Source: Ceratotherium simum simum
Taxonomy: Eukaryota; Chordata; Mammalia; Perissodactyla; Rhinocerotidae
Reading direction: 5' to 3'
DNA: 64,000 nucleotides
Assembly (NCBI RefSeq): GCF_000283155.1
Contig: NW_004454261.1
Location: forward strand, 795,464 to 859,463
Shown: positions 35,143 through 45,649 of the stretch, piece after piece
How the letters are laid out: each line of letters starts with the position of its first letter
Position numbering within the stretch: position 1 is the first letter of the stretch
Made by a program: the position numbers and the translations under genes
Notes under the pieces: model-generated
Databases searched by the model: none
Seen by the model: only the letters and a program-made list of their open reading frames with translations
Told to the model about the DNA's origin: nothing

Positions 35143-35520
35143 ACTCCCCAAAGTGACCTGTCCATTGTGCCCAAACTCTTGTCTTAAGTTTATGGGCTAC
35201 CCCCGGCTTCGGGGGTTCCGGGATTTGGTGAATTGATTGTATTCATGACTTCACAAGCTGGAGGAGCACCATTGTTGTCATTTCAGACCAGTGTTTTAGC
35301 ATTTCCACTTGGCTTTAAATGTTAGCAGCTCCATCCTCCTAATAATTTGAGTCTCCCTCTGTGGCCCCCTCCAGTCCTGTCACCTTGGTGAGAGGTGCTC
35401 ACAAGAACTAGGCACTGGATCAAGGGCCTGTGGACCTCGAGGTTTTAAATCCACGCAGTATAATTTTTCTACCCACCTTCCAAACCATACCACTTTATCA
35501 AACCCAAATTATACAGACCG

Positions 35521-35732
35521 AGGACCAGGAACTATGGCCCACGGTCCAAACCTGGCCCATCGCCTGTTTTTTGTAAATAAAGTTTTATTAGAACACAGCC
35601 AGGCTCATTCGTTTATGTGTTAGCAATGGCGGCTCTTGTGCTACAATGGCAAAGTCTAGTAGTTGCAACAGAGACAGGACGGGCCCAAAAGTCTCTGGTC
35701 CTTTACAGAAAAAGTTGGCTGACCCCTGGTCT
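35521..35732 (+). mobile_element. hAT-like DNA transposon relic
   Basis: Contains gcccatcgcctgttttttgt, aataaagttttattagaaca and the right end gaaaaagttggctgacccct. It is the same family as 1975. Confidence 0.75.
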
Positions 35733-36318
35733 AAGCAATATCCTCTGAACAGTGTGATAAACACGCACAGAGTGTGGTAAATTGTGTGTTGAACTAGGGA
35801 ACGGGTTAACGTGAAAACCCTGTGTGACATTGAATAACTTGCGTTCTGGAAGGTGCGTTCTGGCCACAGTAAGCAGAGCTTGGGCTCATCGTGTGTCCCC
35901 AATACTCGCGCAATCTCTCCTTATTCCAATAAGACTTCGACTTTGGAGAAAAATTATTTCCACCTGTGGAACAAGGACCTGGGCTCAGTGATGTCGGCTT
36001 TTTTTCACTAGTGAACTCTTTTCACGAAGAGTTCTAGTCCAATTATTTCCTCCTAGGATCACTGAAGTTACCCACTTCTTGGCTTCAGATGGGAACAAAG
36101 TGGTATATGGTGTGCAGGTGACTTATTTAAACGTTAGAGAAAACTGTAAGTAAGAGACCTCGATTAAGCAACTTCCAACAGAAGAATCCAAAGGTCACTT
36201 CTGTCAGGAAGGCAGAGAGAGTTGAAGACCCAGGAAATAAATGATCAGAAATTCACAACCTGCTCCCCCTCTGAAAGAGGCAAGGAAAGTGGGAGGCGCC
36301 AGTCACCGCGTGGCTCTG

Positions 36319-36332
36319 GGGCCATCTAGTGG
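36319..36332 (-). promoter_or_regulatory. CTCF-like motif upstream of the first coding exon
   Basis: On the - strand this reads CCACTAGATGGCCC, which fits the CTCF core CCASYAGRKGGCRS at 13 of 14 positions. It lies in non-repetitive sequence 1.6 kb before the first RFX2 coding exon. Confidence 0.45.
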
Positions 36333-36658
36333 CGAGAACTGAATCCAGCTCACAGGAAACAAATGCCACAGACGCAGACCACAGATCCCCTCCGGTGGCT
36401 CTTGTGGTACCAAAGACGTTTGGGGGGGAACGGGAGAAGTCATGGAATATTCCCCGTCAGTAAAGATGAGATTAAACCAACACTCTCAGATTCAAACACA
36501 CACACCCCTGCTTTCTTTAGGCAAATTAGGTTTTCTTTTTTTTTTAATTCTTCACTCATTCTTGAAGGTGGGAATTCTTGGGGTGATAAACATATATAAA
36601 AGGTCTTGCAATACGTCCTGGCCACTGTGGGGAGGGGGGTCTGTGCTCAGAACTGGGG

Positions 36659-36689
36659 CCAGGACGGGTCAGGACGGGCCAGGACGGGT
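36659..36689 (+). repeat. Short 10-bp tandem repeat
   Basis: Three copies of (c/t)caggacggg. Too small to say more. Confidence 0.85.
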
Positions 36690-36848
36690 GTGCCTAACCA
36701 CAAAGCCACCACCTCTCTCTGCAGTTTGTGAATTTCCCTGTTTCTCAAATGCTTAAGTAGCCAGTTGCTTACTTAAAAGTAAATAGTTTGACTTCCAGCG
36801 TTTTCATAGAATGAATTTGTATCATCTGCCACTTTGTTTTGATGGTAA

Positions 36849-36914
36849 TTTTTTTTTTTTTTGCTGAGGATGATTCGCCCTGAGCTAACATCTGTTGCCA
36901 ATTTTCCTCTGTTT

Positions 36915-36946
<32 letters not shown>

Positions 36947-37063
36947 CCACTGCCACAGCATGGCCACTGACAGACAAGTGGTGTATGTCCGTGCCTGGGA
37001 ACCAAACCCGGGCCGCTAAAGCGGAGTGTGCCAAACTTAACCACTAGGCCACCGGGGCTGGCC
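36849..37063 (-). mobile_element. ERE SINE, antisense, with (TG)n
   Basis: Poly-T start, gctaacatctgttgccaatt, a (tg)n run at about 36917-36940 and a head ending ggggctggccc. Confidence 0.92.
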
Positions 37064-37285
37064 CTAAATGAGTCTTTTTGTAGAGAATTTTTAAACTGCC
37101 TATTTGAAAGATATACACATCTGGCTGCAAAGAAATATACTATTATGCTTTCTCATGGGTGAAGATCTCTAGGAACAGAAGGCAGTTTTTACTTACTGCT
37201 AAAATTCCTGAGGACTTGTATCTTGCCTAGGAAAAAAAAGTGTCATTTTTTTATTCCTGCTGTATATCATCTTTCTTCTTCCTAG

Positions 37286-37505
37286 GCCAGTGGTCCTCAA
37301 CTAGGGGGCAATTTTGCTTCCAGGGAACACCAGCAAATGTCTGGGGACCTTTTTGGTTGTCACACCGGGGGTGCTCCTGGCATCGAGTGCGTGGGGCCTG
37401 GGATGCTGCTCAACCCCCCACGGCGCCCAGGACGGCCCCCCACAGAGAATGACCCGGACCCAATGTCAGCAGAGATGCCCTGTCCCTGGAGAATGCACTT
37501 GTAGT
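37286..37505 (+). mobile_element. hAT-like MITE
   Basis: Starts gccagtggtcctcaactagg, contains gctcctggcatcgagtgcgt, and ends near gatgccctgtccctggagaa, about 0.4 kb before the first RFX2 coding exon. Same family as 20831 and 25831. Confidence 0.75.
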
Positions 37506-37906
37506 TTGGGGGTACAGTAGTTCCCCAGATGACAAGCATCACCAACATCTTTTGACTTTTCTGGACAAGTGAGTAAATAGTTGTCTGAGCCCTTGGAAAT
37601 AGTGCAGCCTGATCAGACTGGAAAAAGGAGAGAAGTTGGTCCCAGCTTGCCATTGAGGAATGCTTGCAGAGCTATTTTTTAGTTTTATATTTGGAAAAAC
37701 ATTCCCTGCCTTGCCCGACTCTCTCTTTCTATTTAACAATCATGCAACCTGTTAATTACCCAGCATGGCCAGGGTCCCTACATTTGAACTCTGAAGACAA
37801 GGTCATTTCCACTCGTCTGTCTCGTACGTGTCTGAAGTTGCCTCTCTGTCTTCCTGATTGCAGCCCTGCCCACTCAATCTCTCTCCACCTTTCTTTAGAA
37901 CTTAGC

Positions 37907-38011
37907 ATGCAGAATTCAGAGGGTGGATCGGATTCGCCGGCTTCCGTGGCTCTGTGTCCGTCGGCAGCAGCCCAGGCACCCGTGGCCCAGCCTGTGCCAG
38001 CCTCCCCGCAG
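37907..38011 (+). CDS. RFX2: RFX2 first coding exon (codons 1-35)
   Basis: This exon encodes the N-terminus of RFX2, a winged-helix transcription factor that binds X-box sites and drives ciliary and spermatogenic genes in the nucleus. The translation starts MQNSEGGSDSPASVAL and ends PVPASPQ, which I recognise as the RFX2 N-terminus. The start codon has A at -3. The exon probably begins at 37899, after the acceptor ttctttag; a second AG at 37904-37905 could place it at 37906. The donor is CAG|gtaaca at 38011/38012, phase 0. The exon's last bases (about 37998-38011) are nearly identical to the unit of the satellite that follows, so several donors compete in principle. Compared with the human protein as I remember it, the Ala/Pro/Gln stretch is a few residues longer here. 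Confidence 0.95.
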
Positions 38012-38491
38012 GTAACAGACCAGCCTCCCCGCAGGTAACAGACCAGCTCCCCACGGGTAACAGACCAGCTCCCCACAGGTAACAGACCAGCTCCCCACGG
38101 GTANNNNNNNNNNNNNNNNNNNNNNNNNNNNNNNNNNNNNNNNNNNNNNNNNNNNNNNNNNNNNNNNNNNNNNNNNNNNNNNNNNNNNNNNNNNNNNNNN
38201 NNNNNNNNNNNNNNNNNNNNNNNNNNNNNNNNNNNNNNNNNNNNNNNNNNNNNNNNNNACCAGCTCCCCACAGGTAACAGACCAGCTCCCCACGGGTAAC
38301 AGACCAGCTCCCCACAGGTAACAGACCAGCCGCCCACAGGTAACAGACCAGCCTCCCCGCAGGTAACAGACCAGCCTCCCTGCAGGTAGCAGACCAGCTC
38401 CCCACAGGTAACAGACCAGCTCCCCCGCAGGTAACAGACCAGCCCCCCCGCAGGTGGCAGACCAGCCCCCCCGCAGGTAACAGACCAGCCC
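38012..38491 (+). repeat. 22/23-bp satellite made of splice-donor-bearing units
   Basis: Immediately after the first RFX2 coding exon, the sequence repeats gtaacagaccagcctccccg plus cag (23 bp) or a 22-bp form with ctccccacag or ctccccacgg. About four units are readable before the N gap and about ten after it, with a divergent end near 38491. Almost every unit boundary reads (c)ag|gtaaca or cgg|gtaaca, a usable 5' splice-site core; one boundary has gtagca and one gtggca. The exon's own terminal bases form the first partial unit, so the array probably grew from the exon-intron junction. The minus strand is open across the array in all three frames, but only because the unit lacks stops there. 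Confidence 0.93.
38104..38258. other. Assembly gap (155 Ns) inside the donor satellite
   Basis: The unknown bases interrupt the tandem array: the left flank stops three bases into a unit (gta) and the right flank resumes at accagctcccc. The true copy number is therefore not known. The gap length should not be trusted as a measured size. Confidence 0.99.
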
Positions 38492-39688
38492 GCCGCTGCC
38501 TGGGCCGTTACAGGAACACCAGTGCCGCCAATCTGGATGCATCCTCTGTGGTTTTGAAAAACATTTGAATCAGCAGAGAGAGGAATCTGTATTTTCCTGA
38601 ACTGACTTCTCAGCCCCAAGGCTGCTGCTGTTGAAATAGCCGCACCTTCGTCTGCCTCCCCCACGTCACCTTACTTGACTTTTCACTATTTGTTAAAAAG
38701 ACCCCGAGGAATTGATGACACAAAGTTAAAAAGAAAGCATTCCTCAACTCCAACTGAGTCTATTCTTGTCTTTTAATGGAAGTCTTTTCCCATTAAATGA
38801 CCTTTTACACGGAAAGACTTTATGGATAAGGCAAAAGTCAGAATTTCAGAATTTGGATCACAGTTGAATCGAGCATTAGAAAGGATATATTCTTTAAAAT
38901 TTGCAGAGAGAGACTTTTCACATTAATGATCTCTCAACTTCTGGATTTCTACCGTGGATTGAAATACACCATAAAGTCAACATAAACGTAATAAAGTTAG
39001 TGACATAAGACCACGTGACGCTGAAGGCAATGGAACAGACCGGAAACTCGTAGATGTGTGCAGAGGTCCACTGTGACCATGTGACCACCCACAATTATGA
39101 ATCTAAAAGTTATGAGCACGACAAAAAGAATTAAGGTGGGAAAAAAAATAATTCACCACCAACAAATAGGCAGAGAGGGCGTGGTCAGAGGCAGTTGTGG
39201 CCTCATTGATTTGTCTCTCTGCCCACTTGAACTTGACACATCAGCCTTCCACCCCTTGCTCTTCCGGGTCCTTCTCGCCAAGCCCCAATCTCAGACCCCC
39301 GGGGGCTGGGTGGTCTCTGCTTTTTCTGCAGCAGCCGCAGATGGACTGGTCCTAGGGTCCTGCCACGGCTGCTGTGTCCCTCCCAGGTTCCAGGACCCCC
39401 TCCCTGTTCAAGATGCATCCAGCCCCCAGCCTCCATGGCAGTGGCCCCCCACCCACCTGTCGCCCCTCCCACCCCCAGGCACACTGTCTGCTCCCCACGG
39501 CTGAGCCTTCGTGCTGCCTATCCAGGGACCTCCCGTTCTCGAAGGCTCCAAGCACCCTCGCCCGCAGGCCCCACTGCCTTCCCTGAACAGTGAGCATCCG
39601 AGTCTTCCCCACCAGCTCCTTGCCAGAAAGAGGAGTTCTTGTGGTTCGGTCCCCGTGGCGTGCTCTTCATGCGTCACCTCTCGGCCCC
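38492..39688. other. RFX2 intron 2, 5' part
   Basis: Unique intronic sequence after the donor satellite. Frames on both strands at 39097-39770 are GC-driven, with no known domain. Confidence 0.7.
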
Positions 39689-39862
39689 GTGCTGTCCAAC
39701 AGAAATTCCCACCACGGTGGCCGTGGTCTGCCCCCAGCCCCACGTGGCTGCTGAGGAACCCGAGGAACTAAATTATACAATTTATTTAAATCAAATTAAA
39801 TTTGAATTTAAATGGCCACAGGCTACACAGCTAGTAGCTATGGTATTGGACAGCTCAGCTTT
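39689..39862 (+). mobile_element. MITE with tgctgtccaa inverted ends
   Basis: The left end cgtgctgtccaacagaaatt and the right end attggacagctca are inverted copies around an AT-rich centre (aatttgaatttaaatggcca). This is a common mammalian MITE type; the family name was not assigned. Confidence 0.65.
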
Positions 39863-39893
39863 AGAGTGTATGAATGTAAATCCTTAAGATTCT

Positions 39894-40325
39894 TCTTTAT
39901 TTATTTATTTATTTGAGGCGAAATTCACAAAACATAAAATTTACCATTTTAAAGAGAGCAATTCAGTGGTATTTTGTACATTCACAATGTTGTGCACCCT
40001 CCACCTCTATCTAATTCCAGAACATTCCATCCCCCCAAAAGAAACCCCGTCCCCATCAGCAGTCACTCCCCATCCTCCTCCCCAGCCCCTGACAACCACC
40101 AACCCACTTTCTGTCTGTGGATGTGCCTGTTCTGGACACTTCACATCAATGGAATCACACACCGTGTGTCCTTCCGTGTCTGGCTTCTCTCACTGAGCAT
40201 TGTATGTTCAAGGTCCATCCAAGGTGTAGCTCTGTCAGGGCTTCACTCCTTTTCATGGCTGCATACTATTCCCCTACATGGATGAACCACACTGTGTGTA
40301 TCCATTCACCCATTGATTTTTTCCT
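39894..40325 (-). mobile_element. L1 3' end, antisense
   Basis: Starts at a (ttta)n stretch and gaggcgaaattcacaaaaca, then follows the antisense L1 3' UTR (tctggcttctctcactgagc). It lies in RFX2 intron 2. Confidence 0.87.
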
Positions 40326-40689
40326 CCATCTGTGTTCTTTTTGTCTTTGGCTGTGAGCTCCTGGAGGGCCAGGTCTCTGTTGAATTTTCTTAGTGCAGTG
40401 ATGTTTATAAAGCACAGCACCACAGAATCACCGTGACCAGTGACATTTAGGGTCCACATCGGAAAATCACAGAATCACAGTGGATGACTTCTAAAGCCCC
40501 AGCTTTACATAAATGAACAAAACGCTCCTCTTCCTCTCTTGACTCTGGAGCACATTTTGATCCTTCACATTTTCATAGCTTTGTGTGTCCAGTCGGTACT
40601 CTAAGCAAAATGACAAAGCCACACTGTGACAACACGACACAGGAGCCCAGAGGGCCGTGGAGTCCAGGAGCAGGGCCTGGACAGAGGGA

Positions 40690-40800
40690 ACCTGGACCTG
40701 AGTCTTGATTCTGGAACTTTGTACTCTGAGGGTCTGAGACATTCTCGACCTCTCTAGGCTTCCCTTTCCCTCGTGTATAAGATGGGGACAAGTCCAGTGT
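40690..40800 (+). mobile_element. MIR fragment
   Basis: gacctctctaggcttccctt and cgtgtataagatggggacaa fit the MIR centre. Short and diverged. Confidence 0.5.
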
Positions 40801-40970
40801 ACTGGGGACCGTGGTGTGCTACACGGCACTCTGCCAGGGGGAGGTGGTGTGGACGGCTGTCCAGAGGGTTCTCCTCGTCACCCAGCTCTTGGCTCAGTGC
40901 CAGGGACAGCCACGTCACCTCCAGGACTACAGACCCCAAGGAGGCAAAGCCGTTGGGGGCGCGTGCTCCT

Positions 40971-41046
40971 GTGTGTGTGTGTGTGTGTGCGTGCATGTGC
41001 ACGTACCTGCTGTGTCTAAGTCGGCCTGAGTGTGTGAGTGTGCACC
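40971..41046 (+). repeat. (TG)n-rich simple repeat
   Basis: A tgtgtgtgtgtgtgtg run followed by gtgcatgtgcacg and a second short TG stretch, in intron 2 about 150 nt before the second coding exon. Confidence 0.9.
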
Positions 41047-41186
41047 CTCGTCTCCTTTCCCATCAATCCGCTCAGCTTTTCATAAAGTGACAGTGGCCTA
41101 GGCGGCAGTAGCTCTGTTGTCACCTGTGTTGGTTTTCAGGCCTCACCTCTGACAAGTCTAAACGTCCTTCTCTCCTTCCCTTCTAG

Positions 41187-41276
41187 AGGGTGCTGGTCCA
41201 GGCAGCCGGCTCAGCTCCCAAGGGGGCCCATATGCAGCCAGTCGCCCTCCCCAGAGTCCAGCAGGTGCCACAGCAG
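41187..41276 (+). CDS. RFX2: RFX2 second coding exon (codons 36-65)
   Basis: This exon encodes RVLVQAAGSAPKGAHMQPVA followed by LPRVQQVPQQ, part of the Gln/Val-rich activation region ahead of the DNA-binding domain. It is 90 nt long and phase 0 at both ends, so skipping it would keep the frame. The acceptor is a good pyrimidine tract ending ttctag. The donor is CAG|gtaacc. A second donor, CACAG|gtgaca, lies 15 nt downstream (exon end 41291) and would add five residues, VTAAQ, in frame. The exon joins cleanly to the first coding exon (…ASPQ|RVLVQ…) and to the third (…VPQQ|VQAVQ…), which supports the borders. Confidence 0.95.
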
Positions 41277-41751
41277 GTAACCGCAGCACAGGTGACATGC
41301 ACGCATTAGCACTTAGCGATCCGGAGCCCTCTCTGAACGATGCCTCCTTTTCTGTTGTTGCTGTTCCTTTTCTTTGATATCTTCTGTTTCTTTCCAGAAG
41401 GTTCTCTTGGAAGCCACGTTTAAAACAAATTTATTGCAGATAGTTTTGCAGTAAACCAAAAAAGCTGATAATCTTTCGTTCATTCAGAAATTCAGCATTT
41501 GGGGCACAAGCCAGCACCTCGATAGAGCGCTGGGGTGCTGAGGTCAACACGCGGGCAGATAGCGAAGGTTTCTGGACTGAAGGAACATGGAGCCATCTGG
41601 GCAAGCAGTGTTGTCCCCTCGGACAAGCCCCACGACCCAGGAAGCACCTTTGTGAAATTAAATGATCTAAGAACAAAGCTGGACAGTGTGGGCTCACCAG
41701 CCAAATAGTAGCACAGTTCATCAGCTCAGATGGAGTCAGAATGATCTAGAA

Positions 41752-41972
41752 CATCAGTCAGCAAACCTTTTCTGGAAAAGGCCACATAGTACACTTTGTT
41801 GGCTTTGCAAACTAGATGGTCTCCGGCCCAGCCACTCAACACTGCCATTGTCTCCCACAGCAGCTGTTGATGTAAATGAACGGGCATGGCCATGTGCCAA
41901 TAAAACTTTATTTGCAAAAACATGGTGGCTAGAGCTGGCCCACGGGCCGGAGTTTGCTGACTTGTCCCTGTA
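41752..41972 (-). mobile_element. hAT-like DNA transposon relic, antisense
   Basis: Left end catcagtcagcaaacctttt, internal aataaaactttatttgcaaa and right end gagtttgctgacttgtccct. Reverse copy of the 1975 family, in RFX2 intron 3. Confidence 0.78.
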
Positions 41973-43339
41973 AGATGCTGAATTAAAACGAATTCAGGCT
42001 CCTGCCTAAAAGGAACCCTGAGTGAGATATGGAGATGGCCGAGACCCCAGAGAACACGCCTCTCTCTTCAAGGGGCTCCTGCTCAGATTAGTAGTGGGTT
42101 AGAGATGTGTGTCTGCTGGCTGTGTCGATGAGAACTGGGGAAGGCTTGCGGGGTCACGGGAGAGAAGCAAAGGCTCCGGGCAGGCCCAGCAAGGAACCAG
42201 TGGCTCTGTCTTAGCTCCTCGAGGGAGGGGAGAGCAAGACCAAAGTCGTGATTCCAGAAGCTTCCCCTCCTCTGTGGGGCTGGGCCTGCCCCAGTTCTTT
42301 CTCTCTGGGCAACTTGGACTTTTGGGGTGACTTCTGCATTTCACCTGGTCCCCTATGGCAAAGCTCTCCCAGCATGTTAACCCCTGGAACTTTCTCACAG
42401 GATGCTGGCTATTCCAGGGGGTGTATGTGTGCAAGTGTACACCATCCTCAGACGCAGGAGGTGGTGCCGTCCCACCGCACCTTGCAGAGATTTAGAGAGA
42501 GGTCACGATGAGACCCAGCTCTCAACTTTCTCACCCCAAAATGAGGTTGAATTAGGTGTCTGTTAAGGTTCCCTCTGCGGTGAGATTTTCAAGTTCTGCA
42601 CCCAGAGCTCTGAGGCCAGCATCCCCGGGGGTCATCGCTGAGGCGTTGAACTGATGTTCAGATGGATGAGGGCTAGGACGGGATGAGCATGTGCTGGGGT
42701 CTTCCCATCGGCCCCCTCTCTCCATCTCCCACTCCAGGCACATCACTCCTTCCAATCCTGCTCAGACCCTCGGTCTCTCCCCAGTGTGGCTCCCGGGACT
42801 CCTGCCCCTCTGCAGGGGAGGGGCACCAAGGCCTCACCAAGGGGGCGTCAGGGGGCCGTGTAGAGTATAGTGAGCTGGAGCCCTCTGCCCTGCCCAAGGG
42901 GGGAGGGATCCAACACTCTGAGGTTGGCGTTCCGTCCACACTCTGGCTGCCACTGTCCAGTAGGACTAACCCTTCTGCATGGCTGGCACCTTCCCAGCTC
43001 TGCTGACAGCTTTGCTCTGAGCTGTTGGCTGGGCTCCTCCCCAGAAGAATAGGGGCCACCGACCTCGCCTCCTTGCGCCTCACAGCAGCAATGAGCCACC
43101 ACTCACAGAAAACACAGCGAACCCCCGAGCGGAACTCAGTAACAGTTCCATCCTGTGTGGCCTTTATGTGGCTATTTCCCCTAGTTTCCTTCTAGAAGTG
43201 CCAACAGTGGGTGGGAACACTATAATGTGGAGCTAAATGTTCATAAAAGGCAGTAGAAGAGATTTTCGGCTTGAATAATCTGGAAATCATGGACAAGAAA
43301 ACTCCTGTGTGTAACATGGACTATCTGATGTTGTTTCAG
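41973..43339. other. RFX2 intron 3, 3' part
   Basis: Mostly unique intronic sequence with a possible MIR trace near 42500-42600. Nothing else is recognisable. Confidence 0.6.
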
Positions 43340-43419
43340 GTCCAGGCTGTACAGCACGTGTACCCCCCCCAAGTGCAGTACGTGGAAGGGGGAGACGCCG
43401 TCTACACGAATGGAGCCTT
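43340..43419 (+). CDS. RFX2: RFX2 third coding exon (codons 66-92, split last codon)
   Basis: This exon encodes VQAVQHVYPPQVQYVEGGDA then VYTNGA, the hallmark block shared by RFX1, RFX2 and RFX3. It is 80 nt long and ends in phase 2 (TT), completed by G from the next exon to give Leu. The acceptor is tgttgtttcag with a rather short pyrimidine tract. The donor CCTT|gtacgt lacks the usual AG before the cut, so it looks weak. Without splicing, the frame stays open to 43561, which would append about 48 unrelated residues to the exon sequence. This exon and the next (80 + 262 nt = 342) must be included or skipped together to keep the frame. Confidence 0.95.
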
Positions 43420-44397
43420 GTACGTGGGTTTCCTCTCTCTAGAAAGGGTCCCCGCAGGAAACCATAGGCCACTTCTGGAACCTTCTTTCACGACTCTCCC
43501 ACCTTTGTCCACAGGGATTGTTTGCCCAAAATCCCCTCCCATGTCCTCTGGGTCATATGTTTGAATTATGACAACAGTATTAGGACATTGCGGCCCTGTG
43601 GAGATTCTAGAAGTCGAAGATCTTTATAGTTATACTTCTAGAAAAGATAGTCTTAAAAAAAACAAATGACTCTAATCCAACTTCTAAGTCTAAAGAGTCA
43701 GTCTTCGCAATCCAGAAACCATTTCCATCTCTGCTTTCTCCTCCTGGCCTTTGTTAACCTTTGGCTTTTTATGATGTTGAGAAAACTTGATTTTCCATTT
43801 GTCAGGGACTTCTAGAGTTTTCTGCTTTCGAACTCTGTGCTGCTTGGGGCAGAAAAGGGTACATTTCTCATGAAGCTCATGTGCTCGAGACACGAGTCCT
43901 TTTGCTCGTTTTTTCTCATTCTTTTTTGGCGACTCCCCTTCCAGAGTTCAGGGGTCTCAAGTGAGGGTTTGGTTGTGGTTCGAGATGTGGTTGCTGGTGT
44001 TGTACGAGTTTCTACAACACAGCATTGAAGGGTACAATACACACCCAGACACAAATGTGTGTATAAAACTGGTGACATCTGAGCAAGTTCTGTAGGTTGC
44101 ACCAGTGTCAACTTCTGGATTTGATTATATAGGATGTCACTCTGGGGGACAGGACGAGAGTGCACGCCACCCTGCCATCCCTGCCTTCCCTCATGACACA
44201 TCACTGACCTTCAGTCACCACCGAGGAGAAACTGTTACTAACCGCCTTTAGGTGTGGCCGGCGTTATGCAAGAGGAACTTAAAAATTTAAGTCCCAACAT
44301 ACATGGTTAATCATTTGATCCAGATGTTAAAGGAACATCAGACAAATTCTGGCTTCACTTAGAAATTCTTTTTATGATGCAATTTCATTTTCTGAAA
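43420..44397. other. RFX2 intron 4, 5' part
   Basis: The first 142 bases remain open in the RFX2 frame (stop at 43562-43564). The rest is unique intronic sequence. Confidence 0.65.
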
Positions 44398-44755
44398 CTT
44401 TTTGTCTTGAAATAATCAGACTCACAGGAAGTTGTGAAATTAGTCCACAGAGTCCTGTGTACCCTTCACCCAGCCTCCCCCAGCGGTGACATCTTCCATG
44501 ACTCTAGGACAATATCCACACCAGGAAATGGACACGGGGACAGTCCTGTTGACTAGCCTATGGGCCTTACTCGCTTTCTCCAGTCATTGCACGCATTCGT
44601 ATGCGCGTGCGTGTATGTGTGGGCATGCATGTGTGTATGGTTCTATCTGGTTTTACCCCATGTATCGATTTCGTGTAAGCACAAGAAGATACAGAATTGT
44701 TCCAACTCCAGAGAGGGGCTCCCTCATGCAACCCCTTTTTAGGCTCAGAATTTTT
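44398..44755 (-). mobile_element. Probable old L1 3' fragment, antisense
   Basis: The pattern tcacaggaagttgtgaaatt, gtgtacccttcacccagcct and atgactctaggacaatatcc is typical of reversed L1M 3' UTR. It ends about 190 nt before the fourth coding exon. Confidence 0.5.
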
Positions 44756-44949
44756 AAATGATCAGGTTTTGATGAGTTGTCCTGTGACCCTGAATATTTT
44801 CAGAGACAGTCGCTCTGAACTTTGCACTGCGTTGGCATTTCCTGTGTGAATTACCCCACATGCTCCATCTCCTGGGGCTCCAGCCTTTACGTGATGTTTT
44901 GCTGGACCTCTTTGAGACTCAGAGTAGGCCCCTTCTCTCTTTCTGACAG

Positions 44950-45211
44950 GCGGACGGCCTATGCCTACAACCCCGAGCCTCAGATGTACGCCCCCAGCAG
45001 CGCGGCTTCTTACTTTGAGGCCCCAGGTGGTGCCCAGGTGACCGTGGCAGGCTCCTCCCCGCCAGCGGTCCCCTCCCACAGCATGGTGGGCATCGCCATG
45101 GATGTTGGGGGGAGCCCCATCGTCTCCAGCGCGGGAGCCTATCTCATCCACGGGGGGATGGACAGCACGAGACACTCTCTGGCCCACACTTCCCGGTCAT
45201 CGCCAGCTACG
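44950..45211 (+). CDS. RFX2: RFX2 fourth coding exon (codons 92-179)
   Basis: The 262-nt exon encodes, after the split Leu codon, RTAYAYNPEPQMYAPSSAAS, then YFEAPGGAQVTV, a SSPPAVPSHSMVG stretch, MDVGGSPIVSSAGAYLIHGG and MDSTRHSLAHTSRSSPAT. This is the conserved RFX1/2/3 activation-region segment just before the DNA-binding domain, rich in Ser, Pro, Gly and Tyr. The acceptor tract ctctctttctgacag is strong. The donor is ACG|gtatgt. The exon starts in phase 2 and ends in phase 0. No frameshift or stop is present, consistent with a functional gene. Confidence 0.96.
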
Positions 45212-45304
45212 GTATGTACGAGGGTCCTGGGGGCAGCAGGTTAGACCCTGAGTAGGCTCTCAGCAGCAGCAGGGATGGTGAGTAAAAGGCAGCCTGGAGC
45301 ACTG

Positions 45305-45445
45305 GAATTGGAGCCCTCCCGGCCTCAGACAGGCTGTGTGACCCAAGGCCATTGACCTCAATTCCTCCATTGGTAAAAAGAGAGAGTACACTGGCCATCA
45401 GGGGCTATTGTGAACACTGCATACAGGTAAAGCATCTCCATGCTG
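45305..45445 (+). mobile_element. MIR fragment
   Basis: caggctgtgtgacccaaggc, cctcaattcctccattggta and the following sequence fit the MIR centre and 3' part. Confidence 0.6.
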
Positions 45446-45649
45446 GGAGATGCTGCAGCTGCTGCTGGTGTTGTCATGGTTACCATCATCAGGATCATCA
45501 GCCCCTTAGAGCCTTAGATCTGTCCATCCACACAGAGACTGGACTGCACTAACAAGAGGGAATTTCTCTTAAGAGCGATACCACATTGTTCCCGCCATGT
45601 TCCCGTCCGAAACAATGACTTACGGCTTTCAAAACTCTATTTTCCATGG

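Larger units (their letters stand above)
35733..36848. other. Unique sequence upstream of the first coding exon
   Basis: No repeat except the small 10-bp array. It includes the CTCF-like motif at 36319. Confidence 0.5.

Noticed and set aside
37756..38664. Minus-strand frame of about 300 codons with a periodic 22-residue pattern
   Set aside because: It is the reverse reading of the 22/23-bp donor satellite, runs through the N gap, and all three minus frames are open there; it overlaps a true exon on the other strand.
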